From NCBI GenBank assembly GCA_009746045.1, contig RPFO01001162.1:56001-120000 (forward strand): a stretch of DNA of 64,000 nt, given 5' to 3'. Below the pieces are notes generated by a model that did no database searches, was not told where the DNA came from, and saw only the letters and a program-made list of their open reading frames with translations. Made by a program: the position numbers and the translations under genes. Positions 53,301 to 64,000 of this stretch are shown here, one piece after another; the stretch's first letter is position 1, and each line of letters opens with the position of its first letter. This stretch comes from Mesostigma viride. Its lineage: Eukaryota > Streptophyta > Mesostigmatophyceae > Mesostigmatales > Mesostigmataceae.

Positions 53301-56300
53301 TTGGGTGTGCTGCACGGCAGGGCCTGGTTTGGGTGTGCTGCACGTCAGGACCTGGTTTGGGTGTGCTGCACGTCAGGTCCTGGTTTGGGTGTGCTGCACG
53401 CCAGGGCCTGGTTTGGGTGTGCTGCATGCCAGGGCCTGGTTTGGGTGTGCTGCACGGCAGGGCCTGGTTTGGGTGTGCTGCACGGCAGGGCCTGGTTTGG
53501 GTGTGCTGCACGTCAGGGCCTGGTTTGGCTGTGCTGCACGCCAGGACCTGGTTTGGGTGTGGTGCACGTCAGGGCCTGGTTTGGGTGTGCTGCATGTCAG
53601 GGCCTGGTTTTGGTGTGCTGCACGTCAGGGCCTGGTTTGGGTGTGCTGCACGCCAGGGCCTGGTTCGGGTGTGCTGAACGTCAGGGCCTGGTTTGGGTGT
53701 GCTGCACGCCAGGGCCTGGTTTGGGTGTGCTGCACGCCAGGGCCTGGTTCGGGTGTGCTGAACGTCAGGTCCTGGTTTGGGTGTGCTGCACGTCAGGGCC
53801 TGGTTTAGGTGTGCTGCACGCCAGGGCCTGGTTTGGGTGTGCTGCACGTCAGGGCCTGGTTTGGGTGTGCTGCACGCCAGGGCCTGGTTTGGGTGTGCTG
53901 CACGCCAGGGCCTGGTTTGGGTGTGCTGCACGTCAGGTCCTGGTTTGGGTGTGGTGCACGTCAGGGCCTGGTTTGGGTGTGGTGCACGTCAGGGCCTGGT
54001 TTGGGTGTGCTGCACGTCAGGGCCTGGTTTGGGTGTGCTGCACGTCAGGGCCTGGTTTGGGTGTGCTGCACGTCAGGGCCTGGTTTGGGTGTGCTGCACG
54101 TCAGGTCCTGGTTTGGGTGTGCTGCACGTCAGGGCCTGGTTTGGGTGTGCTGCACGTCAGGGCCTGGTTCGGGTGTGCTGAACGTCAGGTCCTGGTTTGG
54201 GTGTGCTGCACGTCAGGGCCTGGTTTAGGTGTGCTGCACGCCAGGGCCTGGTTCGGGTGTGCTGCACGTCAGGGCCTGGTTTAGGTGTGCTGCACGTCAG
54301 GGCCTGGTTCGGGTGTGCTGCACGTCAGGGCCTGGTTTGGGTGTGCTGCACGCCAGGGCCTGGTTTGGGTGTGCTGCACGCCAGGGCCTGGTTTGGGTGT
54401 GCTGCACGTCAGGTCCTGGTTTGGGTGTGGTGCACGTCAGGGCCTGGTTTGGGTGTGCTGCACGTCAGGGCCTGGTTTGGGTGTGCTGCACGTCAGGACC
54501 TGGTTTGGGTGTGCTGCACGTCAGGGCCTGGTTTGGGTGTGCTGAACGTCAGAGCCTGGTTTGGGTGTGCTGCACGTCAGAGCCTGGTTTGGGTGTGCTG
54601 CACGCCAGGGCCTGGTTTGGGTGTGCTGCACGTCAGGGCCTGGTTTGGGTGTGCTGCACGTCAGGTCCTGGTTTGGGTGTGGTGCACGCCAGGGCCTGGT
54701 TCGGGTGTGCTGAACGCCAGGGCCTGGTTTGGGTGTGCTGCACGTCAGGGCCTGGTTTGGGTGTGCTGCACGTCAGGGCCTGGTTCGGGTGTGCTGCACG
54801 CCAGGGCCTGGTTTGGGTGTGCTGCACGCCAGGGCCTGGTTTGGGTGTGCTGCACGTCAGGACCTGGTTTGGGTGTGCTGCACGTCAGGGCCTGGTTTGG
54901 GTGTGCTGCACGTCAGGGCCTGGTTTGGGTGTGCTGCACGCCAGGGCCTGGTTTGGGTGTGCTGCACGCCAGGGCCTGGTTTGGGTGTGCTGCATGCCAG
55001 GGCCTGGTTTAGGTGTGCTGCACGCCAGGGCCTGGTTTGGGTGTGCTGCACGCCAGGGCCTGGTTTGGGTGTGCTGCACGTCAGGGCCTGGTTTGGGTGT
55101 GCTGCACGCCAGGGCCTGGTTTGGGTGTGCTGCACGGCAGGGCCTGGTTTGGGTGTGCTGCACGCCAGGGCCTGGTTTGGGTGTGCTGCACGTCAGGGCC
55201 TGGTTTGGGTGTGCTGCACGTCAGGGCCTGGTTTGGGTGTGCTGAACGTCAGAGCCTGGTTTGGGTGTGCTGCACGTCAGAGCCTGGTTTGGGTGTGCTG
55301 CACGCCAGGGCCTGGTTTGGGTGTGCTGCACGTCAGGGCCTGGTTTGGGTGTGCTGCACGTCAGGTCCTGGTTTGGGTGTGGTGCACGCCAGGGCCTGGT
55401 TCGGGTGTGCTGAACGCCAGGGCCTGGTTTGGGTGTGCTGCACGTCAGGGCCTGGTTTGGGTGTGCTGCACGCCAGGGCCTGGTTTGGGTGTGCTGCACG
55501 GCAGGGCCTGGTTTGGGTGTGCTGCACGCCAGGGCCTGGTTTGGGTGTGCTGCACGTCAGGGCCTGGTTTGGGTGTGCTGCACGTCAGGGCCTGGTTTGG
55601 GTGTGCTGCACGCCAGGGCCTGGTTTGGGTGTGCTGCACGCCAGGGCCTGGTTTCGGTGTGCTGCACGTCAGGGCCTGGTTTGGGTGTGCTGCACGTCAG
55701 GGCCTGGTTTGGGTGTGCTGCACGCCAGGGCCTGGTTTGGGTGTGCTGCACGCCAGGGCCTGGTTTGGGTGTGCTGCACGTCAGGGCCTGGTTTGGGTGT
55801 GCTGCACGCCAGGGCCTGGTTTAGGTGTGCTGCATGCCAGGGCCTGGTTTGGGTGTGCTGCACGTCAGGGCCTGGTTTGGGTGTGCTGCACGCCAGGGCC
55901 TGGTTTGGGTGTGCTGCACGGCAGGGCCTGGTTTTGGTGTGCTGCACGTCAGGGCCTGGTTTGGTTGTGCTGCACGTCAGGGCCTGGTTTGGGTGTGCTG
56001 CACGCCAGGGCCTGGTTTGGGTGTGCTGCACGGCAGGGCCTGGTTTTGGTGTGCTGCACGTCAGGGCCTGGTTTGGGTGTGCTGCACGCCAGGGCCTGGT
56101 TTAGGTGTGCTGCATGCCAGGGCCTGGTTTAGGTGTGCTGCACGTCAGGGCCTGGTTTAGGTGTGCTGCACGCCAGGGCCTGGTTTGGGTGTGCTGCACG
56201 CCAGGTCCTGGTTTGGGTGTGCTGCACGTCAGGGCCTGGTTTGGGTGTGCTGCACGCCAGGGCCTGGTTTGGGTGTGCTGCACGTCAGGTCCTGGTTTGG

Positions 56301-59300
56301 GTGTGCTGCACGTCAGGGCCTGGTTTGGGTGTGCTGCACGTCAGGGCCTGGTTTAGGTGTGCTGCACGCCAGGGCCTGGTTTGGGTGTGCTGCATGCCAG
56401 GGCCTGGTTTGGGTGTGCTGCACGTCACAGCCTGGTTTGAGTGTGCTGCACGTCAGGGCCTGGTTTAGGTGTGCTGCACGCCAGGGCCTGGTTTGGGTGT
56501 GCTGCACGTCAGGGCCTGGTTTGGGTGTGCTGCACGTCAGGGCCTGGTTTGGGTGTGCTGCACGCCAGGGCCTGGTTTGGGTGTGCTGCACGCCAGGGCC
56601 TGGTTTGGGTGTGCTGCACGTCAGGGCCTGGTTTGGGTGTGCTGCACGTCAGGGCCTGGTTTGGGTGTGCTGCACCCCAGGGCCTGGTTTGGGTGTGCTG
56701 CACGTCAGGGCCTGGTTTAGGTGTGCTGCACGCCAGGTCCTGGTTTGGGTGTGCTGCACGCCAGGGCCTGGTTTGGGTGTGCTGCACGCCAGGGCCTGGT
56801 TTGGGTGTGCTGCACGTCAGGGCCTGGTTTGGGTGTGCTGCACGTCAGGGCCTGGTTTGGGTGTGCTGCACGCCAGGGCCTGGTTTGGGTGTGCTGCACG
56901 CCAGGGCCTGGTTTGGGTGTGCTGCACGCCAGGGCCTGGTTTGGGTGTGCTGCACGTCAGGGCCTGGTTTGGGTGTGCTGCACGCCAGGGCCTGGTTTGG
57001 GTGTGCTGCACGTCAGGGCCTGGTTTGGGTGTGCTGCACGTCAGGGCCTGGTTTGGGTGTGCTGCACGCCAGGGCCTGGTTTGGGTGTGCTGGACTTGGT
57101 TCCTTGTGACCGCCCCGCATTCCCCGCGCACGCGCTCGCGCGCTCATGAGGCAGGCGCCAGCCAGCACGTGCTGGCGACGCGCGCGACCAGCAGCACGCG
57201 GACGCACCCCACCCGCGGTGGCAGCCGACAGAGCCGCCGCTACCGCCTTGGTTCACCCTTGTCACGCCCGCACCTCATACGCCCACCCTTTGTTTCTGGA
57301 AAACTGATTTGCCCATGCGCATTCCCCTTACCTCGCCCATTGCCCTTCATGGCCCCCCTCCCCACTGGTATGCAGCGGGCATCGCCGCCCCGGTGGTGTG
57401 CCCCCCCAAGGTGCGCCACAACGCCATCAGCAGCCTGGTTGACAAGCTGCGGGCGCGCGCGCAGGACGTGGCCGCCGAGCTGGGGCGTCCGCCAGCAACC
57501 AGCAAGCCCGCCGCCGGCAGGTCAGGGCGCCGGGTGGGCTAGAACCATGCGTGCAAGTGTCCGTTTTGGCTAGGAGATCCCAGAAGGCAGGCACCCTGCC
57601 ACACCCACATGAGAACCATGCACCCATCCAGGTGGCTCTTATGCTTGCCACGTGGACGGTTCTGGCTTTTTGGCGCAAATGTATGGCATGCACAACATTG
57701 CCAAGTACATCACAGCTTCAACATGGGGCTGCATGAAAGTGCTTGGCACTGTTTCGGCGTAGCGAATGTGCCTGTCTCTCTGGCGCCCACCATCGGCTGC
57801 GTTGCGCTGGTCCATGCTTGGCGTTGTTTCGGGGGTAGCGAATGTGCCTGTCTCTCTGGTGCCCACCATCGGCTGCGTTGCGCTGGTCCATGCTTGGCGT
57901 TGTTTCGGGGGTAGCGAATGTGCCTGTCTCTCTGGTGCCCACCATCGGCTGCGTTGCGCTGGTCCATGCTTGGCGTTGTTCCGGCGTAGCGAATGTGCCT
58001 GTCTCTCTGGTGCCCACCATCGGCTGCGTTGCGCTGGTCCATGCTTGGCGTTGTTCCGGCGTAGCGAGTGTGCCTGTCTCTCTGGCGCCCACCATCGGCT
58101 GCGTTGCGCTGGTCCATGCTTGGCGTTGTTTCGGCGTAGCAAGTGTGCCTGTCTCTCTGGCGCCCACCGTTGGCTGCGTTGCGCTGGTCCATGCTTGGCG
58201 TTGTTTTGGCGTAGCGAGTGTGCCTGTCTCTGTGGCGCCCACCATCGGCTGCGTTGCGCTGGTCCATGCTTGGCGTTGTTTCGGCGTAGCGAATGTGCCT
58301 GTCTCTGTGGCGCCCACCATTGGCTGCGTTGCACTGGTCCATGTGAGCCTTGTGTCGCTGGCACCCTGGCTGGATGCGGCCAGAGGCAGGGGCACCGCTC
58401 CCATGCGTCACGCACACCGAGCCCCGTCGTGGCCCACCCGTCGTGGCCCACGCACGACCCCCCACCCTGGCACATGCGCCCGCGCGTGCGATGCTGGCCA
58501 GCTCACCCACACCAACCGCTCTTGCTTGAGTGCAGTGCCAGGTGGTAAGCGGGCACTGCGAGCAAAGTCTGTCGTCCTCATCCTGTCACCCCCCCCTGTG
58601 CGCCCTGCCCATCGACAACCCCTGGCCCCACAGTGCAATGGCTGCTGCGGCCGGCCTCGCCAAGCCAGCCGCCCCCCCTCTGAAGCTGCCCTGGGCGATT
58701 AAGGCAACCGGCGCGGGTGCAGGGGCAGATGATGATGACGACCTGTCGGATGACGGCGAGGAAGAGCTGTTGGTGACCAGGGCCGTGTCCCCCGCCAAGC
58801 AGGCGGCTGTGCCCAAGGCCGATGCTGGCGAAGCGGACTCACCCAAGGCCGATGGAGCGGCAGGGGGAGACAAGGTGGGTTGCAGGGGCACGAGGTGGAA
58901 TACGGCGGGTGTGCGGCGTTCGATGGGTGGTGCGTTGGCTTGTGCTGGGTGTCAGGGTCGTGCATGCCTCACAGCGGAGGCGGCCCAGGGTGACATACGC
59001 AGAGCCGCGGATGCAAGCAGATGGGATTTGGTAGGCTTCGGCTGTACCGGCCCCATTGCTGGCTGCCTGTGGCTGCGGAACAGTGGATTGTGTGCAGGAG
59101 GCCACAGAAGCCGTGGGTGGGGCAGTGCCCATAGATGCGACAGCCACTTGGCAGGTTTGCACCTTGCTGTTTGGGATGGCAGCTCTATCGCGTTCCAGGA
59201 TGGCAGTGCTATCACATTTCAGGATGCGCGGGTATCGCTGCTGCCTCCACGTGCGTAGTGGTTGAGCTTGCCGCCTGCGTCATGTCCGTCGTGATCATTA

Positions 59301-62300
59301 TTTGTAGGTGCTCAGGAAATAGTCTTGGTGCCTCCTGCGCAAGCGTTGCCTCTGGATATCCTTTACTACTATACTACTACACTACTATGCAACTATACTA
59401 CTACACTACTACAGTATCTTGAGGGAGGTTAGGTAGACGCACAATCTGCAGACTGCGTGGCTGGCTGGGTCCGCCTGTCCCCATCGTCTACAGTTCACTC
59501 GGGGGAGTATGGGCGCGGCGATCATCACACGGGGGGAGTATGGGCGCGGCGATCATCACACGGGGGAGTAAGGGCGCGGCGATCATCACACGGGGGGAGT
59601 ATGGGCGCGGCGATCATCACACGGGGGGAGTATGGGCGCGGCGATCATCACTCGGGGGGAGTATGGGCGCGGCGATCATCACACGGGGGGAGTATGGGCG
59701 CGGCGATCATCACACGGGGGAGTATGGGCGCGGCGATCATCACACGGGGGGAGTATGGGCGCGGCGATCATCACACGGGGGAGTATGGGCGCGGCGATCA
59801 TCACTCGGGGGAGTATGGGCGCGGCGATCATCACACGGGGGGAGTATGGGCGCGGCGATCATCACACGGGGGGAGTATGGGCGCGGCGATCATCACACGG
59901 GGGGAGTATGGGCGCGGCGATCATCACACGGGGGGAGTATGGGCGCGGCGATCATCACACGGGGGGAGTATGGGCGCGGCGATCATCACACGGGGGGAGT
60001 ATGGTCGCGGCGATCCTCACACGGGGGGAGTATGGGCGCGGCGATCATCGCGCTGTTTGGGCTGTCGGGCACGTAATGCCAGGCCGCTCAGGCCATCTGA
60101 CTGGTACCATAAGGGCTTATCTTACTCTGGCTCGGCCGCGCGGGTGTGCGGTCCTCTCACTCACTGCAGGTGGAAGGTGCTCCGGTGCTGCAGCGGGCTG
60201 GTGAGGTCGCCGCAGCAAGCAACCACGCAGCGGAACTGACGCAGGAGGACGACTTCCACACTCAAGTGCAGGACACCCAGGTGCACCACCACGCGTTGCA
60301 ATCGGGCAATTTTATGTGGCTTCCAGGCATTACTCTGCACCCTCCCTGTGGGCAGCGTGACAGGTTCTGGGGCCCCCGTTGGTTGTGAAAAGGCATGCCA
60401 GGTGCTCTTGCACAGATTCATGCCGCGCAGGACTCCTGCCGCCACCAGTCGTGACGGGTGCCCGCTGGCCTGCAGACCTCAGAGCGCTCTCATCTCTGTT
60501 GTGTATGTCCAGGCCCCTGGGATGGCTGTCTTGATAACACACTGTGGAAGCCTTGCTGTGCGTCCCATGCATGCATCTGCTATGCACCTGCAGCCCGCAC
60601 ATGCAAACTACTGTGATAAAATTTTCTGTCTCGTCGTGACGATGAGAGGGTGCTTGCACACATGGCCATGAATCCCAGCTTCTCACGCCACCATCCCTCT
60701 TCCCACGCCCTCATCCCTCTGCCCTGGGTCCTGCACCACCACGGCCTGCTTCATCTCGCATACGTGGGGGCGTGCTTGATTCCCGCATGCATGTGGGCGT
60801 GCTAGGCTGGTCGCGTACGTCTGGCAACCTCCACTCCACCCTTACTTTGCCACTGTCTCCAACTGGACTTGCCCGGCCGTGACTTTGCCATTGTCGCCAT
60901 CTCGCTGCATGCCAGGACCTGCTGAGCGGAATGTGCTCGCGCAACCTGCCGCTGGGGTCGCAAGCTGGCGCGTCGACACCGTGCGAACAAGGGGGGCCCG
61001 CGGCTGCCTCTGGCCATGGGAGCTGCGACGCCGATGGGACGGCAGTGGCTGCCTCTGGCACCGGCAGCGCCAGCAAAGGCGGCACCAGCAAAGGTGGCGC
61101 ATCGCTGCCAGGGGAAGACCTGCCCACATGCGCGCGCGAGGAAGCAGCTGCAAGTGGAGCCGCCGGGTGGCCGATCGGGGCTGCCAACCCACATCCAGCA
61201 CGCACGGGGAGGGGTAATGAGGCCGCCGGCACCAAGGCAACAGAGAAGGCGAGGGAGTCAGGGTCGAGAGGAGATGCCTGCTTGGGCAGCAGCAAATCTC
61301 TCTGCAGCGGCAAGGCGGTCGCTCTGGCAACAGCGGTGGGTCGCCACATCCCGTTGGTGGATGATATGGCAGAGGACGAGGATGAGGAGGGCTTGGGGGG
61401 GGGCTGCATTCGGACCACTCTGGGGGCGGGAGGGACGCTGACGACGAGGAGGAGAGCGGCGATGCGGCCGAGGGCGACGCATCGGACCTGATCGCGAGCG
61501 CGGACAGTGACAGTGAGGGCGTGGGCGCGGGCGAGGGCGGCGCAGGTGCCAGCAGCGGCCACGCGGCGCTCTACAACCAGCTGCTGCGCGCGCAGGACGA
61601 CGCCATGGATGGGATGGGGGTGGCGGACCTGGTGCGGCGTGGGGCAGTGGGGGGGGAGGAAGAGGCCTGGGTGCTCACTGGAGGGGAGGGACAAGGCCAA
61701 GCACAAGGCGAATGGCAAGGGGGGGAGGGATGCGGATGGTAGTGGCGGCGGCAGCGGGGGGGTTGGAGACCATGGAGGCAGCGACGACGGTGAAGGCACT
61801 GCTGGGTGTGAGGCAGAGGCGGAGGAGGATGCTGGTGGGGAGGGTGAGGAGGAGGCTGGGGATGAGGAGGACGACGAAGAGGACGGGGAGGAGGAGGAGG
61901 ACGAGGAGGAAGAGCTGGGTTTCGACAACAGCCACTCGCGGTGGGAGCGCAAGCGCATGCTGGAGAAACACCGGGTGTGTGATGTTGAGTTTGATGTGCC
62001 ACACATGCCCCGTTAACAAGTACCCATGGGGCCTATTGCCCGGGAGGACGTTGCCCCTCGCCTCGGCTCGGGGAAAAGCTGTCTGTGATCTTGAGGCTGG
62101 CTTTTTTCTTGATCCTTTTCTCATCCAGCCTCGCCTTGCTCACAGCATAACCATGGGCATTGTGCATGCTTCCGATGGCCGCAAGGCGCTCCTGACATCT
62201 TCCCCTCGCTGGCGCATGGGTTCTTCTTACTTGCCTGCGCGGTGCTGCAGGAGTCGCAGGAGGAGTCGAGCTCCATCTTCTCCACGCCCATCGACAGCCA

Positions 62301-63990
62301 GTCGCAGGAGTTCCTGGGCTTCATCATCAACCCACGTGCCAACTCGCAGCCCGCCCCCATCGCGAACACAAAGGGAAAAGGTACTCGGCGTGGCAACTCC
62401 CTCGCGCTTCCCCCTGGACAGTGCACAAACCTGTTGATGTCAAGACTTTGTCAGTAGGTTATCCTTCCTAAGACGGATGGTGCAACCTTCCTCTACGAAA
62501 TGGCATCTTTGTGCCGACTCTACTGTTCCAAGTCTTGCAAATGGTAGCTACTCAGGCGTTGGCACTGTGCTGGCAGGAAATAAACTTCTCGCCCCACTTG
62601 GCTCGTGTTGACCCCTGTACCGTGCAGTTCCCCCAAACAAAGCAGCGGGATCTGCCAAAGGCAAGCCTGCGCCCACCATCGGCGCCACCACTGTAACGTC
62701 AGCCATGCAGAAGGCGCTGCAGCGAGCACCGGTAAGCTCCCGCTGGCGCCGTGGCCATGCGTGGCAATGTTAGAGGCACGTCCCTTCTGCTCGTATGTAG
62801 TGACTATGAGCTGCTATCTATACAGGTAGAGGCCCGTACTGTAGAACAGGGAAGCCAGTGCAACTTCTTAGTGTTGCAATGTGTGATGCAGATGTGGGGG
62901 CAGAATCCAAATACTCGAAATGCCAATATGGTTGATGGCGGCCTTTGCGTGGGCATCCATCATATGCTGGCCACGTACTGCTGGCTGTACCCGCCCTAAC
63001 ATTGCATGCACCCCGAGACGCGGCTGTTTCCCGCTGCCACTCCGTCCCTAGCAGTCCTTCATGAAGAAGGCGCCCTCAGCAGGTGTGTCGGCCTCCCAGC
63101 CGTCCGGCGTGAAGCAGTCGTCGGGAACCGCGGGCGCGCGCTCGTTCGTGTTCCAGCGGGACAACAGCCGCGACAGGGACTACAACACCCCGCCGCCGGC
63201 CACCAGCGCCGACACTAACGGCAGCAACCCACTGAGCACGAAGGTACAAAGTTGCACACTATTTGGTGCACCCAGAGTGGGTGTATGAGAATGCCTTGGT
63301 CTTTTGAGACAGCCTTCGTTCTAACATAACGTCGCTAACATGTGGCCTGAAGAGGTATTCAGTTATAAGTGGAAATGGCTCATAACTTCTTGTTTGTGTG
63401 GGTGACATCAGTCCGCTGGGACCCTGCGTCTAGTGCCACTCAAGACGATGGATGTGGCAGCTCCAGTCCAATCTATGCTAGATTTGATACTGTTTTGGTT
63501 CTAATACCAACCTGGCTATCCGTGGTTCGCAGGGTACGAGGTCATAATTTGTACTAGCTCATAACTTGCTACCTCCTGGACAACACTCCATCCTGCCTCA
63601 CCCAGAAGAAATAACCATCTTATGCTGCTGGCGTAGGTGTGCCAGCTCGGACGCCTCGCTGATCTTGCGTTGCTGTGCATCCAGATTCACATATGTATTG
63701 ACAACGTGTCTCTGCGGTGCCCACACTTTTCTTCCTTGCAGGAGAATACATGTGGGCCTACAGAGACTGGTGCCAGCAAGTTCCTGTCCAAGTCCAATAC
63801 TACCTTCATGCCCAGCATCGTCAGCAGTATACCATTCACACACACAAACTCCCAGTCCTCACTGCTGGGTAAAATGAGCAGGTCACACTCCAAAGCGGCA
63901 GGAGACAGGTCCCACAACGATATAGGCGCCCTCATCCAAGCAGTGACTGGCCAGACAACCAAGAGCAGGCTCCCGAAAGGGCCTTTGTAG
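50250..63990 (+). CDS. Claspin/Mrc1-like replication checkpoint mediator, multi-exon, 5' end unknown
   Basis: Nine exons (50250-50304, 57376-57520, 58634-58874, 60170-60280, 60916-61974, 62251-62380, 62643-62731, 63055-63243, 63742-63990) join in consistent phase and end at TAG 63988-63990. Key resemblances: RTRQERKEVDWGTQKMLR followed by PVVCPPKV (claspins have SETQRL(V/L)RE then a proline segment); then acidic, low-complexity sequence; PLVDDMAEDEDEE, like the start of the MRC1-like domain (PF09444); HAALYNQLLRAQDDAMDGMG; and a basic SRWERKRMLEKHR after an acidic block. C-terminal exons carry SFMKKAPSAG and SFVFQRDNS. Claspin/Mrc1 travels with the replication fork and passes the ATR signal to Chk1. 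Identification is by motif order; a different acidic nuclear protein is possible. Confidence 0.55.
50640..50715. repeat. (CCCA)n microsatellite, about 18 units
   Basis: Perfect array within the 7-kb intron. 50716-51340 around it holds no recognised gene. Confidence 0.95.
51345..57092. repeat. 28-bp minisatellite, about 205 copies
   Basis: The unit is based on tttgggtgtgctgcacg plus (t/c)cagg(g/t)cctgg, with variants concentrated at four or five positions. Being stop-poor in all frames (84 bp = 3 units) it yields long spurious frames on both strands. Units have constant length with no unique spacers. It fills most of the intron 50305-57375. Confidence 0.95.
57376..57520 (+). CDS. Claspin-like exon
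   Basis: 145 bp between tggtatgcag and GTCAGG. Encodes AAPVVCPPKVRHNAISSLVD then KLRARAQDVAAELG. Phase 1 in, phase 2 out. Confidence 0.6.
57735..58350. repeat. 76-bp minisatellite, about 8 copies
   Basis: The unit includes gcgaatgtgcctgtctctct and gcgctggtccatgcttggcg. It lies in the intron 57521-58633; divergence is a few percent between units. Confidence 0.95.
58634..58874 (+). CDS. Claspin-like exon
   Basis: 241 bp between tggccccacag and GTGGGT. Encodes PPLKLPWAIKATG, an acidic DDDDDLSDDGEEELLV and AVSPAKQAAVPK. Phase 2 in, phase 0 out. Confidence 0.65.
59375..59412. repeat. Short tact/actacac-rich repeat
   Basis: Imperfect run of actactatactactacact type at 59366-59412. Confidence 0.7.
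59505..60045. repeat. 31-bp minisatellite, about 17 copies
   Basis: The unit contains gagtatgggcgcggcgatca then tcacacgggggg; some units are 30 bp (one G fewer). It lies in the intron 58875-60169. Confidence 0.95.
60170..60280 (+). CDS. Candidate Claspin-like exon
   Basis: Begins after ctcactgcag, encodes VEGAPVLQRAGEVAAAS and ELTQEDDFHTQVQDTQ. The end is uncertain: CAG/GTGCAC at 60280 keeps phase, while a better-looking GTGAGG at 60202 would not. Confidence 0.4.
60916..61974 (+). CDS. Large Claspin-like exon with MRC1-like core
   Basis: From tgccag/GAC to CGG/GTGTGT. The first part is Ser/Gly/Ala-rich, then PLVDDMAEDEDEE, an acidic stretch, HAALYNQLLRAQDDAMDGMG, another Glu/Asp block, and LGFDNSHSRWERKRMLEKH. 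The reading frame shifts after a nine-G run near 61395-61405 and returns after G-rich sequence near 61640-61690. The two shifts cancel, since the exon length (1059) is a multiple of three. Confidence 0.6.
62251..62380 (+). CDS. Claspin-like exon
   Basis: 130 bp between gtgctgcag and GTACTC; encodes SSSIFSTPIDSQSQEFLGF and IINPRANSQPAP. Phase 0 to 1. Confidence 0.65.
62643..62731 (+). CDS. Claspin-like exon
   Basis: 89 bp; encodes GSAKGKPAPTIGATTVTSAM then QKALQRAP before GTAAGC. The acceptor is a tandem AGCAG (62641-62645), so a one-residue splice variant is possible. Confidence 0.6.
63055..63243 (+). CDS. Claspin-like exon, SFM/SFVF motifs
   Basis: 63 codons, phase 0 at both ends, between ccctagcag and GTACAA. 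Encodes SFMKKAPSAGVS, ARSFVFQRDNSRDRD and NPLSTK. Confidence 0.65.
63742..63990 (+). CDS. Claspin-like terminal exon
   Basis: 82 codons plus stop after a good acceptor (ttcttccttgcag). Encodes SKFLSKSNTTFMPSIVSS, SQSSLLGKMSRSHSKAAG and a basic C-terminus RLPKGPL. Confidence 0.65.
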   Translation, partial: ENTCGPTETGASKFLSKSNTTFMPSIVSSIPFTHTNSQSSLLGKMSRSHSKAAGDRSHNDIGALIQAVTGQTTKSRLPKGPL

Positions 63991-64000
63991 CCTTCACGTG

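Noticed and set aside
51345-57092. CRISPR array
   Set aside because: Repeats are directly adjacent without unique spacers, no cas genes, and the context is a eukaryotic intron.
51255-57573. Frames up to 559 codons with a VWVCC-type repeat
   Set aside because: Artefact of the stop-poor 28-bp repeat; open on both strands in several frames and lying in an intron of the Claspin-like gene.
57639-58702. Repetitive frames on both strands
   Set aside because: Translations of the 76-bp minisatellite in an intron.

Overview
This window reads as nuclear DNA of a green alga (probably a chlorophyte). The evidence is short GC-rich exons with GT-AG introns, a plant/algal XEG113-type arabinosyltransferase gene, non-LTR and Ty3/gypsy retrotransposons, hAT elements, a large-DNA-virus fossil and exceptionally heavy minisatellite load. 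The species cannot be named from sequence alone.

Layout. 1-3.9 kb is a decayed piece of a large DNA virus: an ADP-ribosyltransferase-like fragment, unrecognised ORFs and a herpesvirus UL52/NCLDV-type primase. At 4.0-4.5 kb lies an intronless cob(I)alamin adenosyltransferase homologue, probably incomplete. A LINE 3' fragment follows at 5.2-5.9 kb. From 28.6 kb down to 6.6 kb on the minus strand runs one host gene in at least nine phase-consistent exons (23596 to 6577), with two further candidate 5' exons. It encodes a GT77/XEG113-like glycosyltransferase. Its introns hold a 12-bp, a 14-bp, an 82-bp and a 39-bp minisatellite, three tetranucleotide arrays and two hAT-family transposons. 28.6-48.4 kb is mostly mobile DNA: a LINE with a restriction-like endonuclease (29.8-31.9 kb) and a second LINE (about 32.6-45.7 kb) split by a young Ty3/gypsy LTR element (33558-44345, 5-bp target duplication, LTRs about 0.4% apart). 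That LTR element carries unusual extra genes. 45.7-50.2 kb holds unrecognised ORFs and repeats. From 50.2 to 64.0 kb on the plus strand is a second host gene in nine supported or candidate exons, resembling Claspin/Mrc1 (replication checkpoint mediator). Its introns hold a 28-bp, a 76-bp and a 31-bp minisatellite.

The most striking points are these. The large introns of the two genes each hold their own private tandem repeat. The 82-bp repeat is an amplified exon-intron boundary that lays about fifteen copies of a 5' splice site after the true one. The LTR element has a small ORF ahead of gag that looks like a viroplasmin/RNase H1 N-terminal domain, and extra ORFs after integrase. Exon calls rest on splice dinucleotides, reading phase and remembered family motifs; no database search was possible.
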